Of a stretch of DNA of 18,891 bases, positions 8,539 to 16,006 are shown in pieces. The stretch is from Clostridiales bacterium (lineage in GTDB: Bacteria > Bacillota_A > Clostridia > Christensenellales > Aristaeellaceae). The translations under genes were made by a program, and so were the position numbers. Every line of letters starts with the position of its first letter. Positions within the stretch are counted from its first letter, which is position 1. Where the stretch lies: the NCBI GenBank assembly GCA_012514855.1, contig JAAYZL010000043.1:1-18891 (forward strand), in the 5' to 3' direction. The notes beneath the pieces are model-generated. The model saw nothing but the letters and a program-made list of their open reading frames with translations, was not told where the DNA came from and did no database searches.

Positions 8539-8557
8539 GGAAAATCTTCGGGGCATC

Positions 8558-8586
8558 TTGCGCTTTGCCGCGAGGTCTGATACAAT
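8558..8586 (+). promoter_or_regulatory. Sigma-A-type promoter of dnaA
   Basis: TTGCGC at 8558-8563, a 17-bp spacer, then TACAAT at 8581-8586. The start of the transcript would be near 8593, upstream of the two perfect DnaA boxes, which suggests autorepression by DnaA. Confidence 0.6.
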
Positions 8587-8597
8587 GAAATTCCTAG

Positions 8598-8639
8598 TTA
8601 TTGTCATAATTTCCACACCTGTGCATAAAATGTGGATAA
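8598..8639. promoter_or_regulatory. DnaA-box cluster in the dnaA leader
   Basis: Two perfect boxes lie on the minus strand: 8620-8628 (TTATGCACA) and 8631-8639 (TTATCCACA). On the plus strand are ATTTCCACA at 8609-8617 (one mismatch) and TTATTGTCA at 8598-8606 (two mismatches). All four start exactly 11 bp apart. The cluster ends 7 bp before the dnaA ribosome binding site, GGAGG at 8648-8652. Confidence 0.85.
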
Positions 8640-8657
8640 CTTTGCCGGAGGAAGTCG

Positions 8658-9968
8658 ATGCAGTACACCAAGGACCACCTCGCCGCATGGGACAAGGCGA
8701 TGAACATGTTCAAAAACGACCTGAATCCCACGAGCTTCGCGACGTGGTTTGAGACGCTTCGACTGAACGCCGTCCGGCAGGACGCGCTCATCATCGAGGC
8801 GGACAACTCGATGATCGTCAACAACCTGCGCCAGCGGTACGTGACGATCATGTCGAACGTGTTCGGCGCGACCTTCGGCAGGGTCTACGACATAGAGATC
8901 TACACGCGCGAGGAGCTCGAGCGGCAGGTCAGGGAGATTTCCTCGACGATGCTGAACCCGCGCTATACGTTCGACAACTTCGTCGTGGGCGCGTCGAACA
9001 GCTTCGCGCACGCGGCGGCGCTCGCGGTCGCCGAGCAGCCGGGCGACGCCTACAACCCGCTGTTCATCTACGGCGGCGTCGGCCTCGGGAAGACGCACCT
9101 GATGAACGCCATCGGCAACTTCATCCACGCGGACGACCCGCAGAAGAACGTGCTGTTCATCACTTCCGAGACGTTCACGAACGAATTGATCGACGCGATC
9201 GTCAAAAAAAAGGGAACAGCGGAGCTTCGCAACAAAATGCGCAACGTCGACGTCCTATTGGTCGACGACATACAGTTTCTCTCGAAGAGCACGACGACGC
9301 AGGAGGAGTTTTTCCACACGTTCAACGAGCTGCACACGAAGGGAAAGCAGATCATCCTCTCGTCCGACCGCCCTCCCAAGGACATCTCGGCGATCGAAGA
9401 TCGCATGCGCTCGCGGTTCGAGTGGGGGCTGACGGTCGACATCCAGAAGCCGGACTTCGACACGAGGGTCGCGATCCTCCGCAAAAAGTCGGACGAGGAG
9501 AATATCGACACGCCGATCGAGGTGCTCCAGTACATCGCCGAGCGCGTCGAGTCGAACATCCGCGAGCTCGAGGGCGCGCTGATCCGCGTCAACGCGCAGT
9601 CGCAGCTGATGAAAAAGCCGATCGCGCTCGAGATGGCGCGCGAGACGCTCTCGTCGCTGCTGTCGACCCGGGAGGCGCGCAAGATCACCGCGGAGGCGGT
9701 CATACAGCTCGTCTCCTCGCACTTCTGCGTCGGCGAGGAAGAGGTGACCGGAAAGCGGAGGAGCCGCGAGGTGGCCTTGCCGAGGCAGGTGTCTATGTAC
9801 ATGCTTCGGGCGCTGACGCCGATGTCGACGACGGCGATCGGCCGCGTGTTCAAGCGCGATCATTCGACGGTCATGCATGCCTGCGACAAGATCGCGGGCA
9901 CGATGAAGACGGACATCAAGTTCCGCAAGACCGTCGAGGAGCTGCTCGAGTTCGCGAAGCGGCGCTGA
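8658..9968 (+). CDS. dnaA: Chromosomal replication initiator DnaA
   Basis: DnaA is the AAA+ initiator that binds DnaA boxes, melts the origin and loads the helicase. The 436 residues comprise domain I (1-about 85, the helicase/DnaA interaction domain), a very short domain II linker, the AAA+ domain with Walker A GGVGLGKT (139-146) and Walker B LLVDDIQF (about 200-207), and the DNA-binding domain IV with the signature RSREVALPRQ and the box-reading helix FKRDHSTVMHACDKI. GGAGG lies 5-10 bp before the ATG. The gene is flanked on both sides by DnaA boxes, supporting origin location and autoregulation. The protein is intact; the short linker is at the low end of the family. Confidence 0.98.
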   Translation: MQYTKDHLAAWDKAMNMFKNDLNPTSFATWFETLRLNAVRQDALIIEADNSMIVNNLRQRYVTIMSNVFGATFGRVYDIEIYTREELERQVREISSTMLNPRYTFDNFVVGASNSFAHAAALAVAEQPGDAYNPLFIYGGVGLGKTHLMNAIGNFIHADDPQKNVLFITSETFTNELIDAIVKKKGTAELRNKMRNVDVLLVDDIQFLSKSTTTQEEFFHTFNELHTKGKQIILSSDRPPKDISAIEDRMRSRFEWGLTVDIQKPDFDTRVAILRKKSDEENIDTPIEVLQYIAERVESNIRELEGALIRVNAQSQLMKKPIALEMARETLSSLLSTREARKITAEAVIQLVSSHFCVGEEEVTGKRRSREVALPRQVSMYMLRALTPMSTTAIGRVFKRDHSTVMHACDKIAGTMKTDIKFRKTVEELLEFAKRR

Positions 9969-10128
9969 CATGTGGATAACCCGTCGTTCGGCCAACAGGT
10001 TTTCGACACGCGCTGTTGACAGTATTGCGAGGCGCGGCCGGGCTTTTTCGCGGTTTTCCACAGTATCCACCGCCCTACTACTACGTCGGTACTCCTTATA
10101 TATATAAATGACATTCGGAGGGAGAAAT
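9969..10128. other. oriC: Right half of oriC (dnaA-dnaN intergenic region)
   Basis: This 160-bp gene-free gap carries a perfect minus-strand DnaA box at 9971-9979 (TTATCCACA), a one-mismatch box TTTTCGACA at 10000-10008, the adjoining pair at 10054-10071, and the unwinding element described separately. No convincing dnaN promoter is seen: TTGACA at 10016-10021 has no matching -10, and the TATATA tract has no -35. dnaN may thus be read from the dnaA promoter. Confidence 0.85.
10054..10109 (+). other. DNA unwinding element with DnaA boxes, DnaA-trios and AT tract
   Basis: In order: a perfect box TTTTCCACA (10054-10062), an abutting degenerate box GTATCCACC (10063-10071), a GCC clamp (10072-10074), CTACTACTA (10075-10083, read 3'-GATGATGAT on the other strand), then TTATATATATAAAT (10096-10109). 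The box, GC, trio, AT order is the basal unwinding layout described for B. subtilis, where DnaA-trios guide DnaA onto one strand. Only three trios are clean; CGT CGG TAC TCC follow. Confidence 0.75.
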
Positions 10129-11235
10129 ATGCGCTTCACCTGCCCAACCCCCGCCCTGATGGAAGGGCTTCAAATTGTAACGCGCGCCCTGACGGCAAGG
10201 ACGACGAACCCGATCCTCGAAGGCGTGCTGCTGGAGGCCCAGAGCGGGCGGATACAGCTCACGGCGTCGGACGAGCGGCTGACGATCACGACGCGCGTCG
10301 ACTGCGACGTGCGCGAGCCCGGCCGCGGCGTGCTGCCCGGAAAGCTGTTCAGCGAGATCGTGCGCAGGCTCCCGACGGACGCGACCGAGGTGAAGATGAG
10401 CGACCGCTTCCTGTTCACGCTGACCTCGGGCGCGTCGCGGCTGAACGTCGCCGGGCAGGACCCCGACCTCTACCCGTCGCTTCCGAAGATCGACGGCGAC
10501 TGCGAGATCACGCTTCCGCAGGACATGCTCCGGGATATGATCCAGAAGACCGAGTTCGCGATCGCCTCCGACGACGCGCGCGAGGTGCTGACCGGCTGCC
10601 TGCTCGAGATCGCCGGCGGGGACGTGACGATGGTCGCACTCGACGGCTTCCGCATGGCCTACAAGCGCGCGAAGTGCTCGGACGTGCTCGAAAACGTGTC
10701 CGCGATCATCCCCGGCCGCGCGGTCGGCGACATCGGAAAGCTGCTGAGCGGCGACGAGGACGCGTTCGCGACCCTGAACTTCAATGGAAACAAATTGCAG
10801 ATACGGCTTGAGAAGACCGACGTATACGTGATGCTCGTGGACGGCGAGTACATCAACTACCGCCGCATACTCCCGACGTCGTTCACAATGCGCGCGACCG
10901 CGAACCTCGAGGCGCTCCGGCGCTCGATCGACCGCGCCGCGCTGCTCGCGAGGGAGGGCAGCAACAACCTGATCCGCTTCTACCTGCACGACGGCCTGCT
11001 GGAAATCGAGTCGAACTCCCAGATGGGCGACGCGCACGAGGAGATGGAGGTCGCAATCGACGGGAGCGAGCTCGCGATCGCGTTCAACGTCCGGTACATG
11101 ACGGACGTCGTGCGCGCGATCGACGCGGAGGAGGTGGAGATGAACTTCACCGGAAGCCTGAGCCCCTGCGTGCTCTCCCCCGTCGGCGACGGCGACTACG
11201 TGCATCTGGTGCTCCCGGTGCGCACGGCTTACTGA
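10129..11235 (+). CDS. dnaN: DNA polymerase III sliding clamp, beta subunit
   Basis: DnaN is the ring-shaped dimeric clamp that tethers DNA polymerase III and repair proteins to DNA. The 368-residue length fits the three-domain clamp, and the C-terminus LPVRTAY is the family's ending next to the peptide-binding pocket. The ATG at 10129 is preferred over the in-frame one at 10108 because GGAGGG lies 6 bp upstream and homologues start MRF-C. The alternative would also place codons in the unwinding element. mnmE starts 3 bp after its stop, so the two are probably cotranscribed. Confidence 0.97.
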   Translation: MRFTCPTPALMEGLQIVTRALTARTTNPILEGVLLEAQSGRIQLTASDERLTITTRVDCDVREPGRGVLPGKLFSEIVRRLPTDATEVKMSDRFLFTLTSGASRLNVAGQDPDLYPSLPKIDGDCEITLPQDMLRDMIQKTEFAIASDDAREVLTGCLLEIAGGDVTMVALDGFRMAYKRAKCSDVLENVSAIIPGRAVGDIGKLLSGDEDAFATLNFNGNKLQIRLEKTDVYVMLVDGEYINYRRILPTSFTMRATANLEALRRSIDRAALLAREGSNNLIRFYLHDGLLEIESNSQMGDAHEEMEVAIDGSELAIAFNVRYMTDVVRAIDAEEVEMNFTGSLSPCVLSPVGDGDYVHLVLPVRTAY

Positions 11236-11238
11236 CCG

Positions 11239-12588
11239 GTGCGCCGACAGAGAGCGACGATTGCCGCCGTTGCCACCGCGCAGGGGGAGGGCGGCATCGC
11301 CATCGTGCGCGCCAGCGGAAAGCTCGCGCGCCATATACTGCGCAGCGTGTTCCGCCCGTCCATCGTCGAGGCGGAGTACGAGTCCCACCGGATGTACCAC
11401 GGCCACGTCGTTTCCGAGAGCGGCGAGATCGTCGACGAGGTCATGGCGGTCATCATGATCGCGCCGAATTCGTACACGCGCGAGGACGTGCTGGAGCTTC
11501 ACTGCCACGGCGGAACCGCGTGCTCGGCGGCGATTCTGAACCGCGTGCTGCAGTGCGGCGCGCAGATGGCCGAGCCCGGCGAGTTCACGAAGCGCGCGTT
11601 TCTGAACGGCCGGATCGACCTGAGCCGCGCCGAGGCCGTGATGCAGCTGATCGGCGCGCGCGGCGAGGCGGCCCGGCGCGCGTCGCTCAGGCAGCTGGGC
11701 GGCGGCGTGTCGAGCTTCGTCGACGACCTCTCGAAGCGGCTGACGGACGTGCTCTCGACGGTCGAGGCCGCGGCGGATTTCCCGGAGGAGATGGACGAAC
11801 CGCTCGTCGCCGGCGCGGTGTGCGAGGCGATTTCGGAGATGGCCGCGGAGATCGAGGAAAAGCTCGACCCCCGCGCGGCGCGCATCCTCCGGGAGGGCGC
11901 GTCCGTCGTGATCGCGGGCAGGCCGAACGTCGGGAAGTCGTCGCTTCTGAACGCGCTGGTCCGGCACGAGCGCGCGATCGTGACCGACATCCCCGGAACG
12001 ACCCGGGACGTGCTGACCGAGCGCGTCGAGATCGACGGGCTATACGTCGAACTCTCCGACACCGCGGGCATCCGCGAGACCGGCGACAAGATTGAGATAC
12101 TCGGCGTGCGCCGCGCGAGGGGGGCTTTGACCCGCTCGGACGTCGTGCTGCTCGTGCTCGATCTGAGCGAGCCGCTGACCGAGGACGACCGGGCGCTTCT
12201 CAGGGACGCGGACGAGCGCTACATCCTCTGCCTCAACAAGGCCGATTTGCCCGCAAAGCTCGGCGAGTCGAGCCTCCCGAACCGGGAGCGCGTCAAGCTT
12301 TCGGCGAAGAGCGGCGCGGGCGTCAGGCAACTGACCGCCGCGATTCACAAAAAGCTCGGCCCGTCCGGGGAGGAGGGGCTATTCACCGCGAAGCGCCACA
12401 TAGAGCTCGCGAAGAGGGCGGCGGATCACCTGCGCGCCTGCGAGAGGGCGCTCAAAGACGGAATCGCCGTCGATCAGGCCGCGGACGACCTCTGGCTCGC
12501 CGAGAAGCTGCTCTCCGATATCACCGGCCGGAACGCGACCGAGGATGTGATCGACGCGATATTCAGAAATTTCTGTGTCGGGAAGTAG
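11239..12588 (+). CDS. mnmE: tRNA uridine-5-carboxymethylaminomethyl modification GTPase
   Basis: MnmE acts with MnmG on U34 of tRNAs reading split codon boxes, using GTP, a folate and FAD. The 449 residues contain the N-terminal tetrahydrofolate-binding domain (TIAAVATAQGEGGIAIVR), an all-helical domain and an inserted G domain: G1 GRPNVGKS (227-234), G2 GTTRD (253-257), G3 DTAG (275-278), G4 NKAD (333-336). The C-terminal CVGK (446-449) carries the catalytic cysteine. The start is GTG at 11239, the only start codon between the dnaN stop and the conserved N-terminus. No Shine-Dalgarno is visible, so coupling to dnaN is likely. mnmG is not next to it. Confidence 0.97.
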   Translation: MRRQRATIAAVATAQGEGGIAIVRASGKLARHILRSVFRPSIVEAEYESHRMYHGHVVSESGEIVDEVMAVIMIAPNSYTREDVLELHCHGGTACSAAILNRVLQCGAQMAEPGEFTKRAFLNGRIDLSRAEAVMQLIGARGEAARRASLRQLGGGVSSFVDDLSKRLTDVLSTVEAAADFPEEMDEPLVAGAVCEAISEMAAEIEEKLDPRAARILREGASVVIAGRPNVGKSSLLNALVRHERAIVTDIPGTTRDVLTERVEIDGLYVELSDTAGIRETGDKIEILGVRRARGALTRSDVVLLVLDLSEPLTEDDRALLRDADERYILCLNKADLPAKLGESSLPNRERVKLSAKSGAGVRQLTAAIHKKLGPSGEEGLFTAKRHIELAKRAADHLRACERALKDGIAVDQAADDLWLAEKLLSDITGRNATEDVIDAIFRNFCVGK

Positions 12589-12670
12589 CCGTTCTTTCCG
12601 GAAAAGCCGCATTTTCGGGCATTTGTCACGATTAAGTCATGCCATCTGCCTTTTTTCGCCCCATGCCCGA

Positions 12671-12679
12671 TGGTATACT
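12671..12679 (+). promoter_or_regulatory. Extended -10 promoter of the stator-like operon
   Basis: TGG then TATACT at 12674-12679 forms an extended -10. The -35 position (12651-12656) is only TTTTTT, so recognition probably relies on the extended element. The transcript would start near 12686, about 45 bp before the first ATG. The rest of the 142-bp gap after mnmE shows no clear terminator. Confidence 0.6.
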
Positions 12680-12730
12680 GATAGGTGAATTTCAATCTTT
12701 ACCACCATGCGCCGATGGCGGGAGGAAATC

Positions 12731-14284
12731 ATGAACATACTTAAGTGGGCTTTCGACGCCTCGGACGGCGCGGTCAACGCGCTGGTCTACGCCGTCATTG
12801 TGCTGCTCTTTGTGTGGGGCTTTTTTCGCTGCATCATGCCCATCGCGCGCGCGCGGGGCACGCTCAAGCGCGCAATCCGGCTGATCAAGAAGGGCGCGAG
12901 CGGCAAGCGCTCCTGGCAGGAGGACAAGTTTCTCGGCAAGGGCAGGCTGTTTCCGCACTGGAGCGAATACCTGAACAACCTTTTCTTCGCCGACGGCGTC
13001 TATCACAACGCCTCGAACGTCGAGGATTACATCAACGAGGACACGGTCATCTACGGCCCGGGCCGCATATCGTTCGCGGAGGCGATTCCGGGGCTGATGG
13101 TGTCGCTCGGGTTTCTGGGCACCTTGATGGGGCTGGCCGAGGGATTGACCGGGTTCAGCATGAACGACGCCGAAGCCGTGCAGAACTCGATCATCACGCT
13201 GATTCCCGGCATGCGCTACGCGTTCATGACGTCGATCTGGGGCGTCGTCGGCTCGATCAGCTTTACGTTGATCACCAGATTCATGTGCGGCTCGACGCAG
13301 CACACGCTGCAGGACTTTTACGGCGCGATGAGCCGGTACGCGGGCGTTCTGTCGGTCGACCCGATGACGCAGATCGCGATCTACCAGCAGGAGCAGACGT
13401 CCCTGATCCAGACGATCGCGCAGGATATCGGCGGCGGCTTCTCGGAGCGGTTTGAAACCGCGCTGGCCGGGGCGCTCGCGCCGATTCAGGAGAGCCTCGA
13501 GAACTTCATGGCCGTCAACACGCAGCAGCAGATGCGGCTGATCGACAAGGTCGCCGGGCGGTTTGTCGACCGCATGGACGAGATGCTCGAGGGCCAGTTC
13601 AAAAACCTGTCCGGCGTCATCGACTCCACCTGCAAGAGCCAGATCGAGGCGACGGCCATCGTCCAGGAGGGCATGAAGAACGCCGAAAAGGTGCTCAAAA
13701 ACGCCGCGCAGCTCGAGAAGAACCTCGAGGACATGGTCGGGAAGCTCGAGGGCTACATGGAGAGCCTCAAAAACACGCAGTCCCGCGCGGACGACAGCTA
13801 TCTGAGGATCGCGTCGAACGTCGAGAAGATGGAATTGGTCGCCGGGCAGCAGAATTCGTATCTGAAGAGCGTTTCGGCGCTGCACAGCGATCTCGGCCGG
13901 TCGATGCTGTCCCTGCAGGAGTCGCAGAAGGCGATGCTCCAGCGCTTCAGCGAGATCAGCGGGGAGTCGACCGCGGGGCTCATGAAGGCCGCGGGCGAGA
14001 TTCGAGCCACGGGCGCCTTGCTCGAGAACAACCGGCAGAGGATCGGCGAACAGCTGCGCCTCGACCTCTCCGACACGCTCGACAGCTTCCGCGACTACAT
14101 GGCCGAGTTCACGAAGCGCGTGGACTACCTGTCCTCCGGCATCGCGGACGCGCTCAGCCAGCTCCCCGAATCCGTCGGGGAGGCGACCGACCATTTCCTC
14201 GATCAGATCGATCGCATCTCCCAGGCCCTGGAGAGGGCCGAGGTCTCCCTGAGCGAAGCGGCCGCGCGCCTTTACAGGCAGTAG
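12731..14284 (+). CDS. ZorA-like MotA/TolQ/ExbB proton-channel protein with long helical tail
   Basis: Proteins of this class form the five-fold ring of proton-driven stators. The 517 residues show three TM segments (about 17-34, 119-138, 162-183). The MotA/TolQ/ExbB signature sits at IPGLMVSLGFLGTLMGL (119-135), followed by IPGMRYAFMTSIWG (158-171). After TM3 comes a roughly 325-residue hydrophilic, nearly proline-poor, heptad-like tail expected to project into the cytoplasm. Three TMs plus a long tail match ZorA of Zorya anti-phage systems better than MotA (four TMs) or ExbB/TolQ (no tail). GGAGG lies 5 bp before the ATG at 12731. A ZorB-like gene follows after 12 bp. No zorC, D or E homologue is nearby, so a defence role is unproven. 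Confidence 0.8.
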   Translation: MNILKWAFDASDGAVNALVYAVIVLLFVWGFFRCIMPIARARGTLKRAIRLIKKGASGKRSWQEDKFLGKGRLFPHWSEYLNNLFFADGVYHNASNVEDYINEDTVIYGPGRISFAEAIPGLMVSLGFLGTLMGLAEGLTGFSMNDAEAVQNSIITLIPGMRYAFMTSIWGVVGSISFTLITRFMCGSTQHTLQDFYGAMSRYAGVLSVDPMTQIAIYQQEQTSLIQTIAQDIGGGFSERFETALAGALAPIQESLENFMAVNTQQQMRLIDKVAGRFVDRMDEMLEGQFKNLSGVIDSTCKSQIEATAIVQEGMKNAEKVLKNAAQLEKNLEDMVGKLEGYMESLKNTQSRADDSYLRIASNVEKMELVAGQQNSYLKSVSALHSDLGRSMLSLQESQKAMLQRFSEISGESTAGLMKAAGEIRATGALLENNRQRIGEQLRLDLSDTLDSFRDYMAEFTKRVDYLSSGIADALSQLPESVGEATDHFLDQIDRISQALERAEVSLSEAAARLYRQ

Positions 14285-14296
14285 GGCGGTGGCACC

Positions 14297-15379
14297 ATGC
14301 GCTCCTCAAGCATCCGCAGGCGCTCCGGCTCCTTCCGCACGAACGTGGACAAGAACAGCTTCTGGCTGAGCTTTTCCGACCTGATGAGCGCCCTGGTGCT
14401 CGTGGTCATACTCGTGCTGTTCTACATGCTCTACCAGTATTTCCTGATGTACGACGACTACGCCGAAAAGCTCCACGATATGGCCATCATGGAGGCGGCG
14501 CTCAGGCTGTCCGAGGAGGACATCGAGGCGAAGGAGGCCGCGCTGCTGGCGGCGCAGTCGCAGCTCGACGAGAAGAACACGGCGCTCTCCTCCGCGCAGA
14601 CGGAGCTTACCTCCGCGCAGAGGGAACTGACCGCCGCGCAGGAGGACCTCGCGGTTCAACAGCTGCTCGTCGAGGCGGCGCGGCGGGCCGCGGAGCTGAC
14701 GCAGGACGAGCTCGATCAGCAGGCGGCCGAGCTTCAGCAGACGCTTGCGACGCTCGACGAGCAGCAGCAGCAGATATTGCTCCAGCAGGCGCAGCTCTCG
14801 GCGCAACAGGGGCAGCTCGACGAGCAGCAGAGCCAGATCGAGCAGCTCGTCGGCGTGCGCACGCGGATCATCGCGTCCCTGAGCGAGGCGCTGAAGGGCG
14901 CGCACATCTCGGCGACCGTCGACCCGACGAGCGGCGCGATCGCGCTCGAGAGCGACGTGCTGTTCCCGACCGGCGAATCCGAGCTCTCCCGCGAGGGCAA
15001 GGCGCGCATCGACGCGTTCTTGCCGGTGTATCTGGACGTGCTGTTCTCCGACGAATACCGCGGCTACGTCGCGGAGATCATCATCGAGGGCCACACGGAC
15101 TCCGTCGGCGGCTACATCGACAACCTGCGGCTCTCGCAGCAGCGCGCGTACAACGTCGGAAGCTACGTGCTCGCGGACGGCTATCCGCACATCTCGGGCG
15201 AGGTGCGCGAGCACCTCAGGAAGATCGCGACCGCGAACGGCCGCTCGTACAGCAATCTGATCTACGGCGCCGACGGCGCCGAGAACCGGAGCGCCTCCCG
15301 CCGCGTCGTGTTCAAGTTCCGGCTGACGGACGAGCAGATGGTCGCGAGGATGCAGGCGCTGCTCGAGCAGGGCAACTGA
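14297..15379 (+). CDS. ZorB-like OmpA-family (MotB-type) stator subunit with coiled coil
   Basis: This is the presumed peptidoglycan-gripping partner of the preceding channel. The 360 residues have a short basic N-terminus, one TM helix FWLSFSDLMSALVLVVILVL (22-41) carrying aspartate D28 at the place of the proton-binding Asp of MotB/ZorB, a Gln/Glu/Ala-rich coiled coil (about 50-183), and a C-terminal OmpA-like domain (about 195-350) with EGHTDSVGG (HTD at 266-268) and NLRLSQQRAYNV, ending SRRVVFKF. The coiled coil between TM and OmpA domain is much longer than usual in MotB or ZorB. It starts 12 bp after its partner with only a weak GGTGG upstream, so coupling is likely. Confidence 0.83.
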   Translation: MRSSSIRRRSGSFRTNVDKNSFWLSFSDLMSALVLVVILVLFYMLYQYFLMYDDYAEKLHDMAIMEAALRLSEEDIEAKEAALLAAQSQLDEKNTALSSAQTELTSAQRELTAAQEDLAVQQLLVEAARRAAELTQDELDQQAAELQQTLATLDEQQQQILLQQAQLSAQQGQLDEQQSQIEQLVGVRTRIIASLSEALKGAHISATVDPTSGAIALESDVLFPTGESELSREGKARIDAFLPVYLDVLFSDEYRGYVAEIIIEGHTDSVGGYIDNLRLSQQRAYNVGSYVLADGYPHISGEVREHLRKIATANGRSYSNLIYGADGAENRSASRRVVFKFRLTDEQMVARMQALLEQGN

Positions 15380-15402
15380 AATTTGTTTGGGAGAAACCGA
15401 CT

Positions 15403-15963
15403 GTGAAATACGTTCGTAGACTGGTGTGGTTCATCGCCTCGCGCCTCTTGCTGTTTACCATCGCGGTTTCGGTGCTCTTGTGCGCGTTCTTCATGTGCAT
15501 GAACACCGCCAACGTCTATATCGTGCTCAGCGACGGCCTGCAAAAGCGCGTCGACGTCATCCTGACCCACGAGGACGCGGAGGAGCTCAACAGCTATTTC
15601 CACGCGAATTTCCTGCACGCCGACCCCGCGCTGAACACGGCGTACCAGGATTCGCCGTATGTCGACTACTCGATCACCGGCTTCGAGCACAAGCTCGAGA
15701 TCGAGAGCCTGTGGGCGTGGCCGTGGGACAGCTACGCGACCTGCAAGGTGCTCGAGCGCGTGCCGACGATCACCGGCAAGGTGCTCTCCAGCCGCAGAAA
15801 CGAGGTCGACCCGAACATCCCGCCGTGGCAGGGCGGCCGCTACGAGGTCGTGCTCGTCAAGACCGAGGGAAAATGGAAGATCATCGGCATGCGCCAGACG
15901 AGCATCATCGTCGAGGCGACGCCGACGCCGGTGCCGTCTGTATCGCCCACCCCCACCCGTTGA
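15403..15963 (+). CDS. Single-pass membrane protein of unknown function, third gene of the stator-like operon
   Basis: The family is not recognised. The 186 residues have a basic N-terminus, one TM helix (about 10-32), and an extracytoplasmic alpha/beta domain (about 40-168). Its HEDAEELNSYF start and YEVVLVKTEGKWKIIGM end are reminiscent of NTF2-like or wall-associated accessory domains, though that is only an impression. The C-terminal tail is Pro/Thr-rich (TPTPVPSVSPTPTR), typical of exposed tails in Gram-positives. The start is GTG at 15403 with GGGAG 9 bp upstream, 23 bp after the ZorB-like gene. The intrinsic terminator right after it makes it the last gene of the unit. It may modulate or anchor the stator. 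It does not resemble ZorC, ZorD or ZorE. Confidence 0.8.
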   Translation: MKYVRRLVWFIASRLLLFTIAVSVLLCAFFMCMNTANVYIVLSDGLQKRVDVILTHEDAEELNSYFHANFLHADPALNTAYQDSPYVDYSITGFEHKLEIESLWAWPWDSYATCKVLERVPTITGKVLSSRRNEVDPNIPPWQGGRYEVVLVKTEGKWKIIGMRQTSIIVEATPTPVPSVSPTPTR

Positions 15964-15968
15964 CAACG

Positions 15969-15992
15969 AAAGCGCCTCCGGGCGCTTTTTTT
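15969..15992 (+). terminator. Intrinsic terminator between the stator-like operon and mnmA
   Basis: A perfect 8-bp stem (AAAGCGCC at 15969-15976 with GGCGCTTT at 15981-15988), loop TCCG, and an uninterrupted T run through 15992. The mnmA ribosome binding site AAAGGAGG begins at the next base (15993-16000), so hairpin and leader are fused. Confidence 0.85.
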
Positions 15993-16006
15993 AAAGGAGG
16001 ATCGAA

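Larger units (their letters stand above)
8373..8657. other. oriC: Left half of oriC (ftsK-dnaA intergenic region)
   Basis: This 285-bp gene-free region lies between the divergent ftsK and dnaA genes. It holds the ftsK promoter, a five-member series of DnaA-box-like 9-mers (8485-8538), the dnaA promoter (8558-8586) and a second box cluster with two perfect sites (8598-8639). It is more AT-rich than its surroundings. Together with the dnaA-dnaN gap it matches the bipartite oriC arrangement known from Bacillota. Confidence 0.85.

Noticed and set aside
10016..10021. TTGACA in the dnaA-dnaN gap as a dnaN -35
   Set aside because: No -10-like sequence at 16-18 bp; the region there is GC-rich and the AT tract lies too far away.
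10096..11967. Long minus-strand open frame (623 codons) across dnaN and mnmE
   Set aside because: It mirrors two well-conserved genes, starts inside mnmE and ends in the unwinding element; its composition is that of a shadow frame.
12600..12640. Short inverted sequence TTTCCGGAAA and nearby GCC/GGC pairs after mnmE as a terminator
   Set aside because: The palindrome has no loop and no adjoining T-run, so no stable terminator can be supported.
12731..15379. Reading the pair as flagellar motAB or as tolQR/exbBD
   Set aside because: Three rather than four TMs and a long tail argue against MotA, and the OmpA-like domain in the partner argues against TolR/ExbD; no flagellar genes are nearby.
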